DNA from: Venturia oleaginea
Lineage: Eukaryota > Ascomycota > Dothideomycetes > Venturiales > Venturiaceae
Length of the DNA: 64,000 bases
Assembly: GCA_013176395.1 (NCBI GenBank)
Contig: JABMLP010000021.1
Location: forward strand, 992,001-1,056,000
Direction of reading: 5' to 3'
Part shown: in pieces, positions 34,530 to 46,108 of the stretch
Layout: each line of letters starts with the position of its first letter
Numbering within the stretch: the stretch's first letter is position 1
Notes under the pieces: generated by a model
Seen by the model: the letters and a program-made list of their open reading frames with translations, nothing else
Database searches by the model: none
What the model was told of the DNA's origin: nothing
Program-made: the position numbers and the translations under genes

Positions 34530-34795
34530 GGGCAGCAAAGCGTAACTTCACGGGGTAACAATCCTTCGACTACATTGCAAGAACATAGAGCGAGTTTGGT
34601 TGGGAAGTTGGACGCCCAGAGTTTGAAAAAAGCGAAGGTAGAATACGGTATTGAAGAAAGGACCATGGGACCGGAAAAAAGTGGGAAGACTTATATCGAA
34701 ATCAAAGGAGCGATGACTCCAGTCCACCCTCAGTCTGTTAGTCAATGCATGTCCGCTGAGGATTACCAGGAACATACTTGATTGCAGCAATTCCA

Positions 34796-34860
34796 AATAA
34801 TTATCAATATCGATAAATTCCTGGCGATTGTTCTTTCAAAGATTGCTAGAAGTTGAACGA
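34796..34860. repeat. Palindromic element, copy 3 (degraded)
   Basis: The left arm ATCAATATCGATAAATTCC followed by TGGCGATTG matches the other copies closely. The right arm (GATTGCTAGAAGTTGAACGA) pairs only partly. Lies in intergenic DNA. Confidence 0.6.
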
Positions 34861-34861
34861 T

Positions 34862-35597
34862 AGGGATCTGGATGAGAAAGATGGCTTTACCAGTGCGACA
34901 TTCGATAGTCGGAGGCAGAAGTGGACACGAATTGACGCCGACCATACCATCGTGAATTATTCAGCCAGTAACCCATCACTCTGTGTGTTAGTCCCAATCG
35001 CTTCTCAGTGGTGTTCAGCCAGCGAAGGGGCATAAAACGCCTTCTCCAACCTCTTTTCTTCTCCTGCTCTGCTCCATTAACCAAAGTCCAATACCAAGCT
35101 CCAACAATGTCAACAGAACAGCCAACTCCACAGATCCACAATTGATCCACCCTCCTCGAAATCCTACACACCTTCCCAAATCTCTCCCAGTCAGCAATCG
35201 AACAACGAAATCGCGTCCTGCAAACCGCACTCTACTACACGTAGTAACAGCACCCGGATATGGCGGCACCATCAAACCGGACAACACTGGAGAGAGAATC
35301 ATCGAAGAGGACCTTGTATTAGGGACCGATTTCTGAGAGGGCACTATCGAAGAGGTCGTTATTTGGGCAAGCATCGGAGCGGCGTGAATATCTAATCTAT
35401 GTCCATGGTTAGGTTGACAAGAATTGACAGCACCAGCGGCGAAGGGCGTCGCGCATGGAGGGCAGTAGAAATAGATAATAATAGAGGGAAGACACCCAAG
35501 CGCTGAACATTTGAACCTATATACAATAAAGCGCCTGTGTGGTTCTTTACCTTCTTCACTCCAACCAGAAAAAGACTTCTAAACTAGATTTACAAAT
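34862..35597. other. Intergenic region before the complex I gene's 3' end
   Basis: A short plus-strand frame at about 35107 (MSTEQPTPQIHN, stop, then STLLEILHTFPNLSQSAIEQ) looks protein-like but is interrupted by TGA. It could be a decayed small gene. Nothing else is supported. Confidence 0.35.
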
Positions 35598-38054
35598 TTA
35601 ACCAGCCAGCGCTGCCGCTTGGCCGCTAGACGGGCCATAAGCAACCTGTGCGTTGGGCTCGCCCGGTGCCATAAAGTTAGTAAGAGGGTTCTTCTGTGCC
35701 TTCGCTGCTGAGCAACGGGCCATCGTCGGCGAACTGGGAGATCCTGTTAATAAGTGCGTGGCAGGCAGGGCAAGAAAAACATACCTTCTCGAGATAGCAT
35801 CTGTGAAATAGAAGTCCTCAATGACCTTCTTAAACGGCTCATTCGTCGTCGCAGCACCCTTGTTGTGGTCTACAAGCTGTACCTTAGACAGAGCGCCCAA
35901 TCCACTCGATTCAACAACGTCGTATCTTCTCAGGGCAGGGCTGATCTCCTCCATGCGATCTCTCAATTGCTCAAGATCATCATATGGAAGTGGTGTGCCG
36001 AGATACTCACTCACAGCTCGGATAATCTTCCAGTCCTCACGCGCAGCACCAAGAAGACTGATAGCTGGGCGAGTCAATTGTGTTCGTCCTTCCGTGTTGA
36101 CATATGTGGCCGATTTCTCAACATATGAGGCACCTGGGAGTACAATGTCGGCTAATTGAGCACCGACATCTCCATGATGGCCTTGGTAGACGACAAATGC
36201 ATCCTTGGGAATTTCGGATGCATCAATTTCATCGGCTCCTAGTAACCAGACAAACTTGGGCTTGGTCTCTGCAACAGCTTTTGAGGGAACTGTGAATCCG
36301 ACTTCAAATGCACCGGCTCGCGAAGCTGTGCGCTGGAGAACATTGTAGCCGTTCCACTCTGGCGTCAAGAAGTTGGCTTTGCTCTTCTCCAGGAAGTTTC
36401 CGACGATTTCGAATGTGGCCTTCGCGTCAGCGTGCTCGACGACTCCGCTACCGACAATGATCATTGGCTTCTTGGCAGCTGCCAATTTTTCGCCAAATGG
36501 TCCGGCAAGTGCCTTCTTCAAGTCGGCAGCGTTAGCTCCAAGCTTCTCATAGTCGAAAGTGCTTTCGAAATCTTCGCCAACGAGACCGACTTCGAGATCT
36601 GATCGCAGCCATTGCTTGCGTATTCTGGCGTTAAGAACGGCGGCTTCGTGACGTGGGTTGGTTCCAACCAGGAGAATTGCGTCCGCCTCTTCCACGCCGT
36701 AGATCTTCGAGTTGAAAGTGTAGTTCGAGCGAACATCAATGCCGTGTGCAATTGGCTCGCCGCCTAAAGGTTGGTCCAATGCCAGGTTCTCGGATCCAAG
36801 CTTGTTGGCAAGGTCTTTCATTGCAACTAATGATTCAGTCTCGACCAAATGTCCAGCAACAACCTTGAACTCGTCACCCTTGGGTGCAATTCGCTTATAT
36901 GCCTCGCCAATTTCTACCAATGCTTGTTCCCAACTTACCGGCTCAAAGCTGTCGTTTTTCCGTAGCAACGGAATCGTCAATCGTTGTGTGTTTAGTCCAT
37001 CGCATGCAAACCGAGATTTGTCGTTGATCCATTCCTCATTTACGTCGTCATTCAATCGTGGTAGAATCCTCATGACCAATAACCCTCGTGTGTCCACTCG
37101 GATATTTGATCCCAACCCGTCTAACACATCGATCGATTCTGAGTGATATAATTCCCACGGCCGGGCCTTGAAAGCATATGGTTTAGATGTAAGAGCCCCA
37201 ACTGGGCAAAGATCGATGACGTTTCCGGACATCTCGGTGTCTAAGGCGGTCTCGAGGTAGGTGCCGATTTGGAGGTCATTACCACGTCCTGTTGAGCCCA
37301 TTTCGGGGGCGCCAGCAACATCATTGGCGAAGCGTACACATCGGGTGCAGTGAATGCATCGGTTCATGGATGTCTAAAAATGTTAGAGGCGCTCATGGAT
37401 GGCTCATTCAACGATCGTACCTTAACCAGTGGTCCAATGTTCTTGTCCTCAACGCCTCGCTTGCCGCCAATCTCGTGAAATCTGCCTCTGTCCGAACCAT
37501 ATCGCATCGACTGATCCTGTAAATCGCATTCACCGCCCTGGTCGCAAATAGGGCAATCGAGGGGGTGGTTGGCGAGAAGAAATTCCATGACACCCTCACG
37601 GGCTTTGTGTACGAGAGGCGAGTTTGTCTTAACGACCATTCCGGGTTGAACTGGCCATGCACACGACGCAACTGGCTTCGGTGCCTTTTCCACTTCCACC
37701 AAGCACATACGACAATTGCCGGCAATCATGAGTTTCTCATGGTAGCAGTATCGCGGGACTGTAGACCCGGCCTTCTCACAGGCTTGGATGAGGGCGGATC
37801 CGGCTAAGATATGTCAGACGGGAATTGGCGCGATGGCATAGAGCTGTTCAGACCTTCTATCGAGACCTTCTTTCCATCTGCAGCACAGTCAGTACCCTAG
37901 TTGAGCAAGCTACTATGATATACGCACCAATCGTGAGCTCCACCTCGGCCTTCCGGCGGGCGGTGGCACTGAATGGGCGCGATGCATTGAGAGTGCTGGG
38001 CGTTGCCAAGTTCCTACTCGTCCGGAGAAGCTGGTGTCTCAGCATCGTGGACAT
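35598..38054 (-). CDS. nuo78: NADH-ubiquinone oxidoreductase 75/78-kDa subunit
   Basis: This is the largest peripheral-arm subunit of complex I, carrying iron-sulphur clusters that pass electrons from FMN towards ubiquinone. The presequence starts [20 protein letters not shown]. Cluster ligands are visible: [20 protein letters not shown] ([2Fe-2S]), [16 protein letters not shown], and [12 protein letters not shown], followed by the degenerate molybdopterin-like domain ([15 protein letters not shown], then [14 protein letters not shown]). At the 5' end a 24-nt micro-exon (37877-37854, DGKKVSIE) is needed to join TI to [13 protein letters not shown]. Other introns lie near 37375-37420 and 35740-35785. 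A CCAAT box at 38160 lies about 105 bp upstream. Start taken at the first ATG of the presequence. Confidence 0.94.
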
Positions 38055-40254
38055 GCTCAAGCCAGGCGCTGTTCTCAATGGGTGGTGGTTGTCTTTGGGG
38101 CTATCTCGCCGCTGAGGTCAACGAAACTCGAAGTTCACAAATGTCGTCCAGCTGCCTCGCCAATCATACGCTAGATGAGATAATGGCTTATGTAATAATT
38201 TTAGCGGCAAAATTTCTGCACATAACCACAGTTTCCTTTCAAACATTTTCATAACCATTAAATTGTACGGACAAGAATTATTGTAGGAGAGGAAGGCCAC
38301 AACTTCACCATTCTCTCCCCTACTCTTTGTTCAAGAGCACCCATGAGAGTGCCCCGTTAGCTGGAGCGATGGAGGCTTCGGCTTTGGAAGTTTTGTTCCT
38401 TACCAACGGCGGCTACATACCACTTTTCATCACCTCGACTTGATGATCCATCACGACAACTACACCTCCATCAGCATTCAATCATGGCACCATCCTCCGG
38501 CACTCGTAGCATCCATTTTCCTCTCGGCGCGCAACCTGGAAGCCCCGACACCATAACGAGCTAATGTCGAGGACTTTCCGATGGAACAGTTTGATGGATC
38601 GTTGACTGGACATGTCCTCTGGCAATGTTAATCTCACAGTAGCAACTCGATATAGTTGTTTCTTCTAATGTGGTAAGCATTCAATCTCTCCTTCTCTCCC
38701 TTAACCCCCAGCACTACTTGAAATGATGATATGCGAAATACAGACCTGTTCCTAATTACTTATGTGGATGTAATTTGACTGATCAAGACTACGACTCCTT
38801 CTATTTCCAGACGGTGGCATGATCTTCGCTAACTTTATGGATAGAACATTACATGAAACATTTTCCACAAGAACGATAGCCATTGCGGCAGATTTTCAGC
38901 ATGGCGTCGTCCTTATCCATTATTCACTATGGTAAACAAATCTTCTTTCCACTCTTCTTCCCATCACAGCTTGATAAGATGATATGCGAAATACAGACCT
39001 GTTCCTAATTATTCATGTGGATGTAATTTGACTGATCAAGACTTCACACGTTCTCACTTTGACCTCAATACTTTGAAAGAACTGGGCTAACTTTGATGAC
39101 AGTAATCAGCTCGATTATAGTTTTGCCAACTCACTAGCTTTGAGCTCGGGTGACATCCTGGTTGGCGTCAGCTTAAGTAGAGCAACACCGCAAATTAAGT
39201 CATGTTGCATGTTGCTGTTGAGCCCAAGACGGAGATGGGATATATGAGTGTACTATATTTCGACCGTCGAGAAATAATAATATTTAACCCTCCCATACAT
39301 TCCAAAGTCCACCCACCTGTAGCATGTTTAATTGAGCGCGCAGATGGCTTCTACAGATTATGAGCTCAATCGCGAGATTACGCCGACAATCATTATGGTA
39401 CGTTTCTTTGTTAAGCACACAGGTTAGGATATTGAAGTAATTTCAATTTGGACATTACAAACATACTATTTTTCAAGCACTCAAAGACTCCGTCCTCTCT
39501 TACCCAACGGCCGTATCTAATAGTAAACATTAAAGATCAACTTCCTAATACCAACTCAACATCTTCTGACTTTAATCTTGGAGGTCAAACAACACCCTTC
39601 AAGTCGGTATCAGTCATATTTATCATAACAATCTGCCCCCTTACAACTGCTTCATTCAACCTTCTCCAAATTTGCACCTCATCCGTCCCACCAATGTCAA
39701 GATTCTCCGGGTCCTCCAAAGCCCACAAGATATTCTTACACGATGAATGTAAATGAATTAGTAGATGATAAGGATGGCTGGACATATGCGGTATCAATTC
39801 GCGCGATACGGAGGCATTCATCGAAATCCAAGGTTGGGCTTGAGTCCCGAGCCACGGTCAGATCGTGAGCGGAACCTGGGACTGGGTATGTACAACCCTT
39901 GATCTTCCTCATAAGACGTGTGCATTTTAGACGAAAGTAGGATGTGGCAAGAAAGAGGCGAGAGAAAGAAAGAAAGAAACGCGAGACTCGGACATTTTGG
40001 AACACCATGTCCAAAACCCGTGATCACAGCTACTATATATATCTTCGAGTTACAGTCGGTCCTTTTATGGAATTAAAGGAAAAGGGATTCGCGACGACAT
40101 CTTTGTCCTTCTGTTCTTTCTTTCCCCTCGCCAACAACACCAACAACACCAATAATCATTCATTACAAAGATCTTATAGTAGTCGAATTGGTCATGATTA
40201 TACAACCCAGCAATCTACAAGTGCAAGCCACTAACGCCTCTCAAGCTGACTCAC
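38055..40254. other. Long intergenic region
   Basis: About 2.2 kb without a supportable gene. It holds a nearly exact 66-bp direct repeat (listed separately), and at its right end the AACACC-rich leader of the LtrA-family gene near 40130-40155. Short minus-strand frames near 39585-40027 look spurious. Confidence 0.5.
38725..39043. repeat. Pair of nearly identical 66-bp direct repeats
   Basis: Positions 38725-38790 and 38978-39043 start GATGATATGCGAAATACAGA and end ACTGATCAAGACT, differing at about two bases (ACTT versus TTCA region). The 50 bp before each copy share only a TATGGTAA-like phrase and pyrimidine-rich sequence. The sharp contrast between conserved core and diverged flanks is unusual. 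Confidence 0.85.
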
Positions 40255-40458
40255 CATGCATCCCGCATCACCAACCTCTCACAATGCAGCAAAATCACCA
40301 GAGGAGCTTGGCTCCGCTTGGCCGTACGGTACACATAAATTTGTGATTCCTATCTCGGGGGTGATAGCCTTATTAAATTTGTCTGATACTCTTTCCGTTT
40401 CCTCTGGCGTCGTTGTGATATCTTAAGAGCTTTGGACACGATTCGTTGTAAGTTTACT

Positions 40459-42076
40459 ATGGCAGGGATTATCGCACAAGCCGAGGATGGATCGTGCGGC
40501 CAACTCATTAGACCGAATGCTTTGTTTCGACAGCCGCTTGCGTTGCAGTGGTTTGAGGATGGAGCTTTGAGGAGGAGATCTGAGGGTGAGAGACAGGCTG
40601 GTATGTATCTTTTTAATTTACAGAAGCTGTGACAAAGGCGCTAACAACTACCAAGGGCGATTCGAGCTGTTCCTAGACCTTCTCTATGTTGCTATCTTGG
40701 CCAACTTCGCGGAGAGTCTTGCGGAACACGTTGGTGGAGATCAGTTGGTGAAGTATATCGTAAGTTATTATCTTTCTTGCCCCCAAAATGGTAGTATTGG
40801 TATTGAAATTGGACAGCTCATCTTTGTGCCAGCATGGCACGTCTGGAGTGATCTCCGAGAACTGATGAACTCGTTCTACAACGATGATCTTGCTCAAAGA
40901 TGTCTTATCCTTTGGGTAATGGCCATCTTAGTGGTATATGGCAACAACGCTATCCTCGTAGATGAAGACATTGGTGCCATGCGAGCAACAGTAGGAGCCT
41001 ATTTGGTGGCTCGCCTATCGGCAATGACTGCGCATTTAATCTACTCCTTCGCCAGCTACCACCATCGAGCCCAGCAACGTCTGTGGGTAGCATTGAGCTT
41101 CTTCGGACTCCTTCTCTACATTCCGCTTTTCGTCGAGACCATCTCTCTGCGCGCAAAGTTGGCTGTAGCTTTCGTGGCAATCATCGTGGAAGAATTTATC
41201 TGGAACTTTACTTACAGTCCCCTCGCCAAAAAGCTGTTGAAAGCAAAATTCACCACCGCCGTCGACATCAGTCACGAAATCGATCGCTTCGCTGCCTTCT
41301 TCATCATTGTCTTAGGAGAATTCCTGTATCAAATCGTGGTCGGCTCACCAGCAGCTATCGGGTTTAACACGGCCCTTCTACGCGCAATCTGGACGTTGAT
41401 CATCGCTTTCTGTCTGAACTGGATCTACGTCCATGGCGACGGCAGCCTAGCAGCAGTTCACCCACTACGCCATAACGTCCTCGCATCATTCGCTTGGGTG
41501 GCTCTGCATGTTCCACTCGTCGCAGGATTGCTAGCAGGAGGGCACGCAGCGGCTGTCAGCGCAAAGATACACGATGAAGAGGAATATCATCATCCCGAGA
41601 TATGGCTGCTCTGTGGTGGAATCGGAACTGGCTTGATTTGTCTTTGGCTCCTAGCTTTGTTGCATAAATGCTCCGATGCTTCTGGGACTTTACTTCTGCC
41701 CAAGGTGATATTTCTCCATTCTCTTTTTACCGGCACTGCTGACTAATTTTGCAGCATGCGCGTATAATGTTTCGACCGATTGTAGGCACCATTATCTGCT
41801 GTCTGCCTCTCGCCCATGACTTGAAGATCACGGCTATTCTGTCAACCATCATGGCATTACTCGTTTTCACTGTCGTCTGGGAGAATGTCACTTCCCTAAC
41901 GAGAGGTGCCAAGTTCTGGGAGAGTTGGGAAGGCACGGATTATCCCAAATCCAGCGATACCTTGGGAAGACGGTAAGATTGATTATCGAGCACATTGTAT
42001 GGCACTAATTGCGGATTGTAGGAACGATGAAGATGACGGAGATATGAAGAAGGTACCAGAGGAGAAGGTAGTGTAA
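40459..42076 (+). CDS. LtrA-family multi-pass membrane protein
   Basis: Members of the low-temperature-requirement A family are membrane proteins common in fungi; their molecular role is unclear. The conserved start of the domain is RFELFLDLLYVAILANFAES, followed by PAWHVWSDLRELMNSFYNDD and LILWVMAILVVYGNNAIL, and seven or more further hydrophobic segments. DISHEIDRFAAFFIIVLGE is the family signature in the middle. Introns: about 40602-40655 (GTATGT to CCAAG), 40760-40817 (GTAAGT to GACAG), 41706-41754 and 41973-42020. The tail is acidic-basic (NDEDDGDMKKVPEEKVV). The 5' end is unsure: the ATG at 40459 is used, but an ATG with a good context at 40255 (MHPASPTSHNAAKS) may start a spliced upstream exon. 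Confidence 0.8.
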
Positions 42077-42429
42077 GAAGGGTTATAACATACCAATCTA
42101 GTAATTGAGACCATCCTCCGTAATGCAGCCGATTGCTTTCATCTGGTAAGGTGTCACGAATACTTGCAATTAATGCCAGTGCTCTCACTACTTATTTTTC
42201 ATCCTCTTCTTCGCGGCCGAAATCAATGAACGGCGCTTGAAGAGTGCGCCCAGAGATGCTTGGGGTGACAAGGTGGCTCATATGGAGGATCCTTTAGCTT
42301 ACATGCCCTTCCTCACAGCCAGCAGTCACCACATCCATTTTTCCCCTGCCTGGTCATCACCGAAACCATTTCGATTGCAGGACCCTTGAATTCCCACCGA
42401 AAAGCAATGAACGTTCACTGACGCCTTAC

Positions 42430-43793
42430 TCATTCGAATATAGTATCCCATAAATGATAGCAGTACAAGCTGCCAATCGTACACTTTAATCCTGCAGCCA
42501 TAAGATCCGATGTGGATTGTCGGAACTCCAGTCTTCCATCGCCTTGGCACATATCGTCTGGGAAGAAAGCACTACAGGTTAGTAATTGCTGTTGTCCAAA
42601 TACACAGGATCAACTTACCAATATTGCACCTCGAACATCGAGATGCCGTTGAGATGGTCGTACTGTTCGTGATTGACTACACATTACCTGTGCTTCAAGT
42701 GGTCCACGCGGCGCGATCCATCGTCGTTGCACAAGGTAACTTCGACCGTAGGAACATTGGCATCAAGAGGAACCTCATCTCGTGAATTGATGGAGGGCAG
42801 CTTAGGTGGAATAGGAGAAAACCAAGTATACCAACAGTACATACTCCCAATCGGAAATCGCAGGTGCGGTGCATCGTATACAATATCTTGCGTGGACTTG
42901 AAAACTGCCTTGCTCCAGCATCGCCTTTGCACTTCTTATCGTCCTGTAGAAAGATCTGACTAAAAGACAGATTCGTTAGCTTCTTTGCCGGGGTTTAAAC
43001 CAGGATGACATGATGAGGACTCACCAGAACACTCTCTCCGGCAGTATCAGGCTCTTGACCTGATCATGTTCGCCCTCGTTGGTTTGGCAGTCGTGCTGTG
43101 TGAAGCGAGGGTCATGGCAAGTTCCGTCGTCGAGGCACTCCGTGATATATATTGGGGCATGGAAATTGGGAGAGCTGTCGCGAGTGACAAGGCGCCTATC
43201 TTTTTGTGAAGCGATCGAGTTTTGGAGCTTGATTGTGTCCTCAGGCTTGCTTGAAATAGCAGACTCAATGGTATCAACCGAACGCGAGCCAAGCCCACTG
43301 GCATGGCCGTCCCAGCAAAAGGTGCTGATACCGCGAATAGGCCATCTTACGCCGGCACCTGGGATATCCACGGTAGGGCCAAGGACGATTCCCTGGATCC
43401 GACAGTCGTCGTTAGCATGAAACTTGCTAGAAAACCAATATTAGCCATCAACGTCGTCACCTTGCCTTCGGAATTTCTCTCCTTCTTGTCCCAAGTAGCT
43501 GTGGGGTCGATTTACCAGAAGATACCGTCACGCATACCAATGCCTCACAATCCGTTGAAATCTTGTTTTGTGCAAACACAATTTTTCTGGTCGATAGCAC
43601 GACAATCTCTCTCTGGGCCACTAGATTTGCGATCAAAGCACCTCGTGATAGGCAGCCAGCCGGGCGGATCATTGTCAGAGGCGGTGGAGATGTTGGAGGT
43701 GTCGGCGTTCTCGCTGGCGATGGAGGGGACTGGGTTGGCGATAGTCGAAAGGAGTAGTGTGAAGACGACCAGGAGCATGGCTGGCAGCCGCAT
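42430..43793 (-). CDS. Unknown secreted protein with duplicated Cys-rich module, reading frame uncertain
   Basis: Exon 1 from 43793 starts MRLPAMLLVVFTLLLSTIAN, a signal peptide, and continues to RCFDRKSSGPERDCRAID and NCVCTK, then meets a TGA at 43545. A long downstream frame (43420 to about 43020) reads DDCRIQGIVLGPTVDIPG, then FCWDGHASG and CLDDGTCHDPRFTQHDC. Further exons repeat a pattern: QDDKKCKGDAGA...FPIGSMYCWYTW and, after another intron near 42560-42610, FFPDDMCQGDGRLEFRQ...CTIGSLYCYHLW. So a module ending in IGS-x-YC is present at least twice. Two joins need a frame change (near 43545 and near 42930), which may be missed introns or disabling indels. No known family is recognised. 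Confidence 0.5.
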
Positions 43794-45056
43794 CTTGTAG
43801 GTTGATCGTGGCAAAGTGTATTCGGGATGGAGATGGTAGAAGAGATGAGGTGGCGATCAAGTTGTTGAGTGGAGTTGCAAAGTCGGCGATGAAAAAGTCG
43901 CAAATACGAATGAGGTCAAGTGAAAGAAAAGGGCGAATACGTGATTGGTGACCTGCCATGATAACGATATTATTGTTCCATGTTCTGTGGCCCTGTTCAA
44001 CCTTGTGATTTTAATAATAACGCTGAGATGTTAAGATCAAGATGACTCTCTCTTACCATCAAGAAAATGACCTTTGAACGGGAGAAGAACTACCTGGGGC
44101 AAAACCATTTCTCTGGGATACCTCTAGAGAAACTAGGAGGACTTACCCTTCCGATCTTCTGGTCACAGATTTGCTAAATTCCTCAGATCACTGGCATCAA
44201 TCAGTACCAAGAACAACGACTCGCTCCATGACTTTCCTTTCCTTGTGATCAATGGTACCCATAATCCACTAAGCCACCAGCTGCCTGATCCTCACCAACA
44301 TAGTACCCTACGTCTCGCACAAAATACCCCCAAAGTCAACGTGTCCTTCTCAGTAGAAATAACCATATACTGGCTCCCATCATGGGGGAGTATACAATCA
44401 TAGTTCTTATGCAAGCGACTGGCCAAATTCCAGAATTAGCCACAGCACAAAACGAACCACGAAAAGGCGTGCATGCCATCCATACAACTCAAACCGCAGA
44501 ATCTTTTCAGCCAGCTGCTTCAAGAGACCTTGAGTCTCGTGAGCATCACTTTCGAGCCAGCATTCCGTCTCACATGCCAGATCAGTCCTACCCTTCAAAA
44601 GCGCTAGTAGTCCTCATCACCCGCAAATTATCACTGAAGGTCGAGCCGTTGCAACCTCCCATATCGGCACCAAATGTAAACAAGCCTGGAAGGCACGTGA
44701 CAAGGCAGACTACGATCTTGACCATCTTTTGGTGACTGCTAGTGGACGAGAAGAGGTCCCCTCTACCAAGCGTTTGACAGAGAGAGACAGAGTTAGTACA
44801 TTCCTACCCCCAAGTTCTCTATAACGATGAGAAATCCATACTTGAGACAGGAGATGGAAGCTTCAAAATCTCCCTAAACTCACCTCCACTCACCCAATAC
44901 CCGATTAGCCGAGACCACTACGGACCAGCGAGCGCTGCTGCTCACCATAAATCATACCTGACCTACTTCAAAATCAAACATTTCCATCTCCTTCCCCATC
45001 CATTCTTCCTCACATTCTTCCACTCGCCTCCTTTCAACAAGATTTGCTGCCTCACA
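43794..45056. other. Intergenic region
   Basis: Contains the promoter of the secreted-protein gene on the left and that of the NTF2-like gene on the right. The plus-strand frame 44382-44735 has no recognisable features and is not called. Confidence 0.4.
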
Positions 45057-45476
45057 ATGACATCCCCCCTCATAACCCAAATATCCCACCTTCTAGACAC
45101 CTACCTCCATGCCTTCAACATTTCCGATTTCACAACCGCCTGAAAATATTACCACGAATCCGTCATGGCAATCTCAACTTCTGGAGTCATCACCCTACCG
45201 AAACCCTCAGATATGGCATCCCTCCTCCCAACTACCGTCGATCGATTAAGAAAAGATGGCTTCGACCACTCCGAATGGATAGGCGAGAAAGAAATCATCA
45301 TTCTTGAAGACGACGGTACAAGGGGTTTGGTAATGGCGAATTGCGGGTGTAAGCGCGTGCGTGAGAATGGATCGAGCTGTGAGGAATTTACGGCGACGTA
45401 TACGTTACGAAAAGTCGAGGGCAAATGGTTAATCGCGTCTATTCATCAACATCCATTGAGCACACAGCTCAAGTAA
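45057..45476 (+). pseudogene. NTF2/SnoaL-like small protein with an early in-frame stop
   Basis: From the ATG at 45057 the frame reads LITQISHLLDTYLHAFNISD, an opening helix typical of SnoaL/NTF2-like proteins, and then meets TGA at 45141. The same frame carries on at once with KYYHESVMAIS and runs open to 45476 through HSEWIGEKEIIILEDDG and the C-terminal strand WLIASIHQHPLS. Protein-like sequence on both sides of a single TGA argues for a nonsense change, most simply from a Trp codon. An alternative is a shorter protein starting at the internal Met (45165), which would lack the first helix. Function unknown; such folds bind small molecules or act as enzymes. Confidence 0.6.
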
Positions 45477-46108
45477 GAATTCCAAGTGGAGAGAAGAAAG
45501 ACGGGTAAACTCAACACGCAAGCGCAAGTCTTCCAACGAAAAAATTCTATAAATGTTAATTCCAAGCTCTTTTCTGCCCTGAATTGGAATATTGCGGACC
45601 GGTACATCATTTGACCTCGCATTCTCACATAAGCCTCAACAGTCCATTGAATACTTGAGGACTCAGCACCAGATACAAATAAAAATCCTACTCAAATCCA
45701 TCCACTACCAAACACAATGGTGGGCGGTGTACCTATATGACATCGACTCCCTAAGGCGCCAAAGGAAAAACACGAGATTCGAAGCAAAGACAAATAAGCT
45801 CCAGTACTATGCTGATCTTGGAAGAGTGCAGTTGAAAGAGTCCAGTCCGAAAGAGAGATCCTTTCCTTTCCATCGTACATGATGTTTGTGTCATTTCGTC
45901 AGTCAAAGACAGAAGAGCGCCCAGTCATGCCATGCCATGCCATCCCCATTGTAAAGTGTGAAATATGCCGAGAAGGTGTCGAAGTCGCTCGCTAAAGGGT
46001 GATGCGTACGAATCCAGGTAGAAAAGGATTTGCGTTCGAAACAGTCGTGATGGATTTAGGGGTATGGTTTGTCGGTCCGTAATTATTTTGAGGGAGAATT
46101 CAAGACCT

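Noticed and set aside
35107..35230. Short frame MSTEQPTPQIHN, TGA, STLLEILHTFPN
   Set aside because: Looks partly coding, but with an early stop and no homology it cannot be distinguished from chance.
44382..44735. 117-codon plus-strand frame
   Set aside because: Composition and lack of motifs suggest a random open frame.
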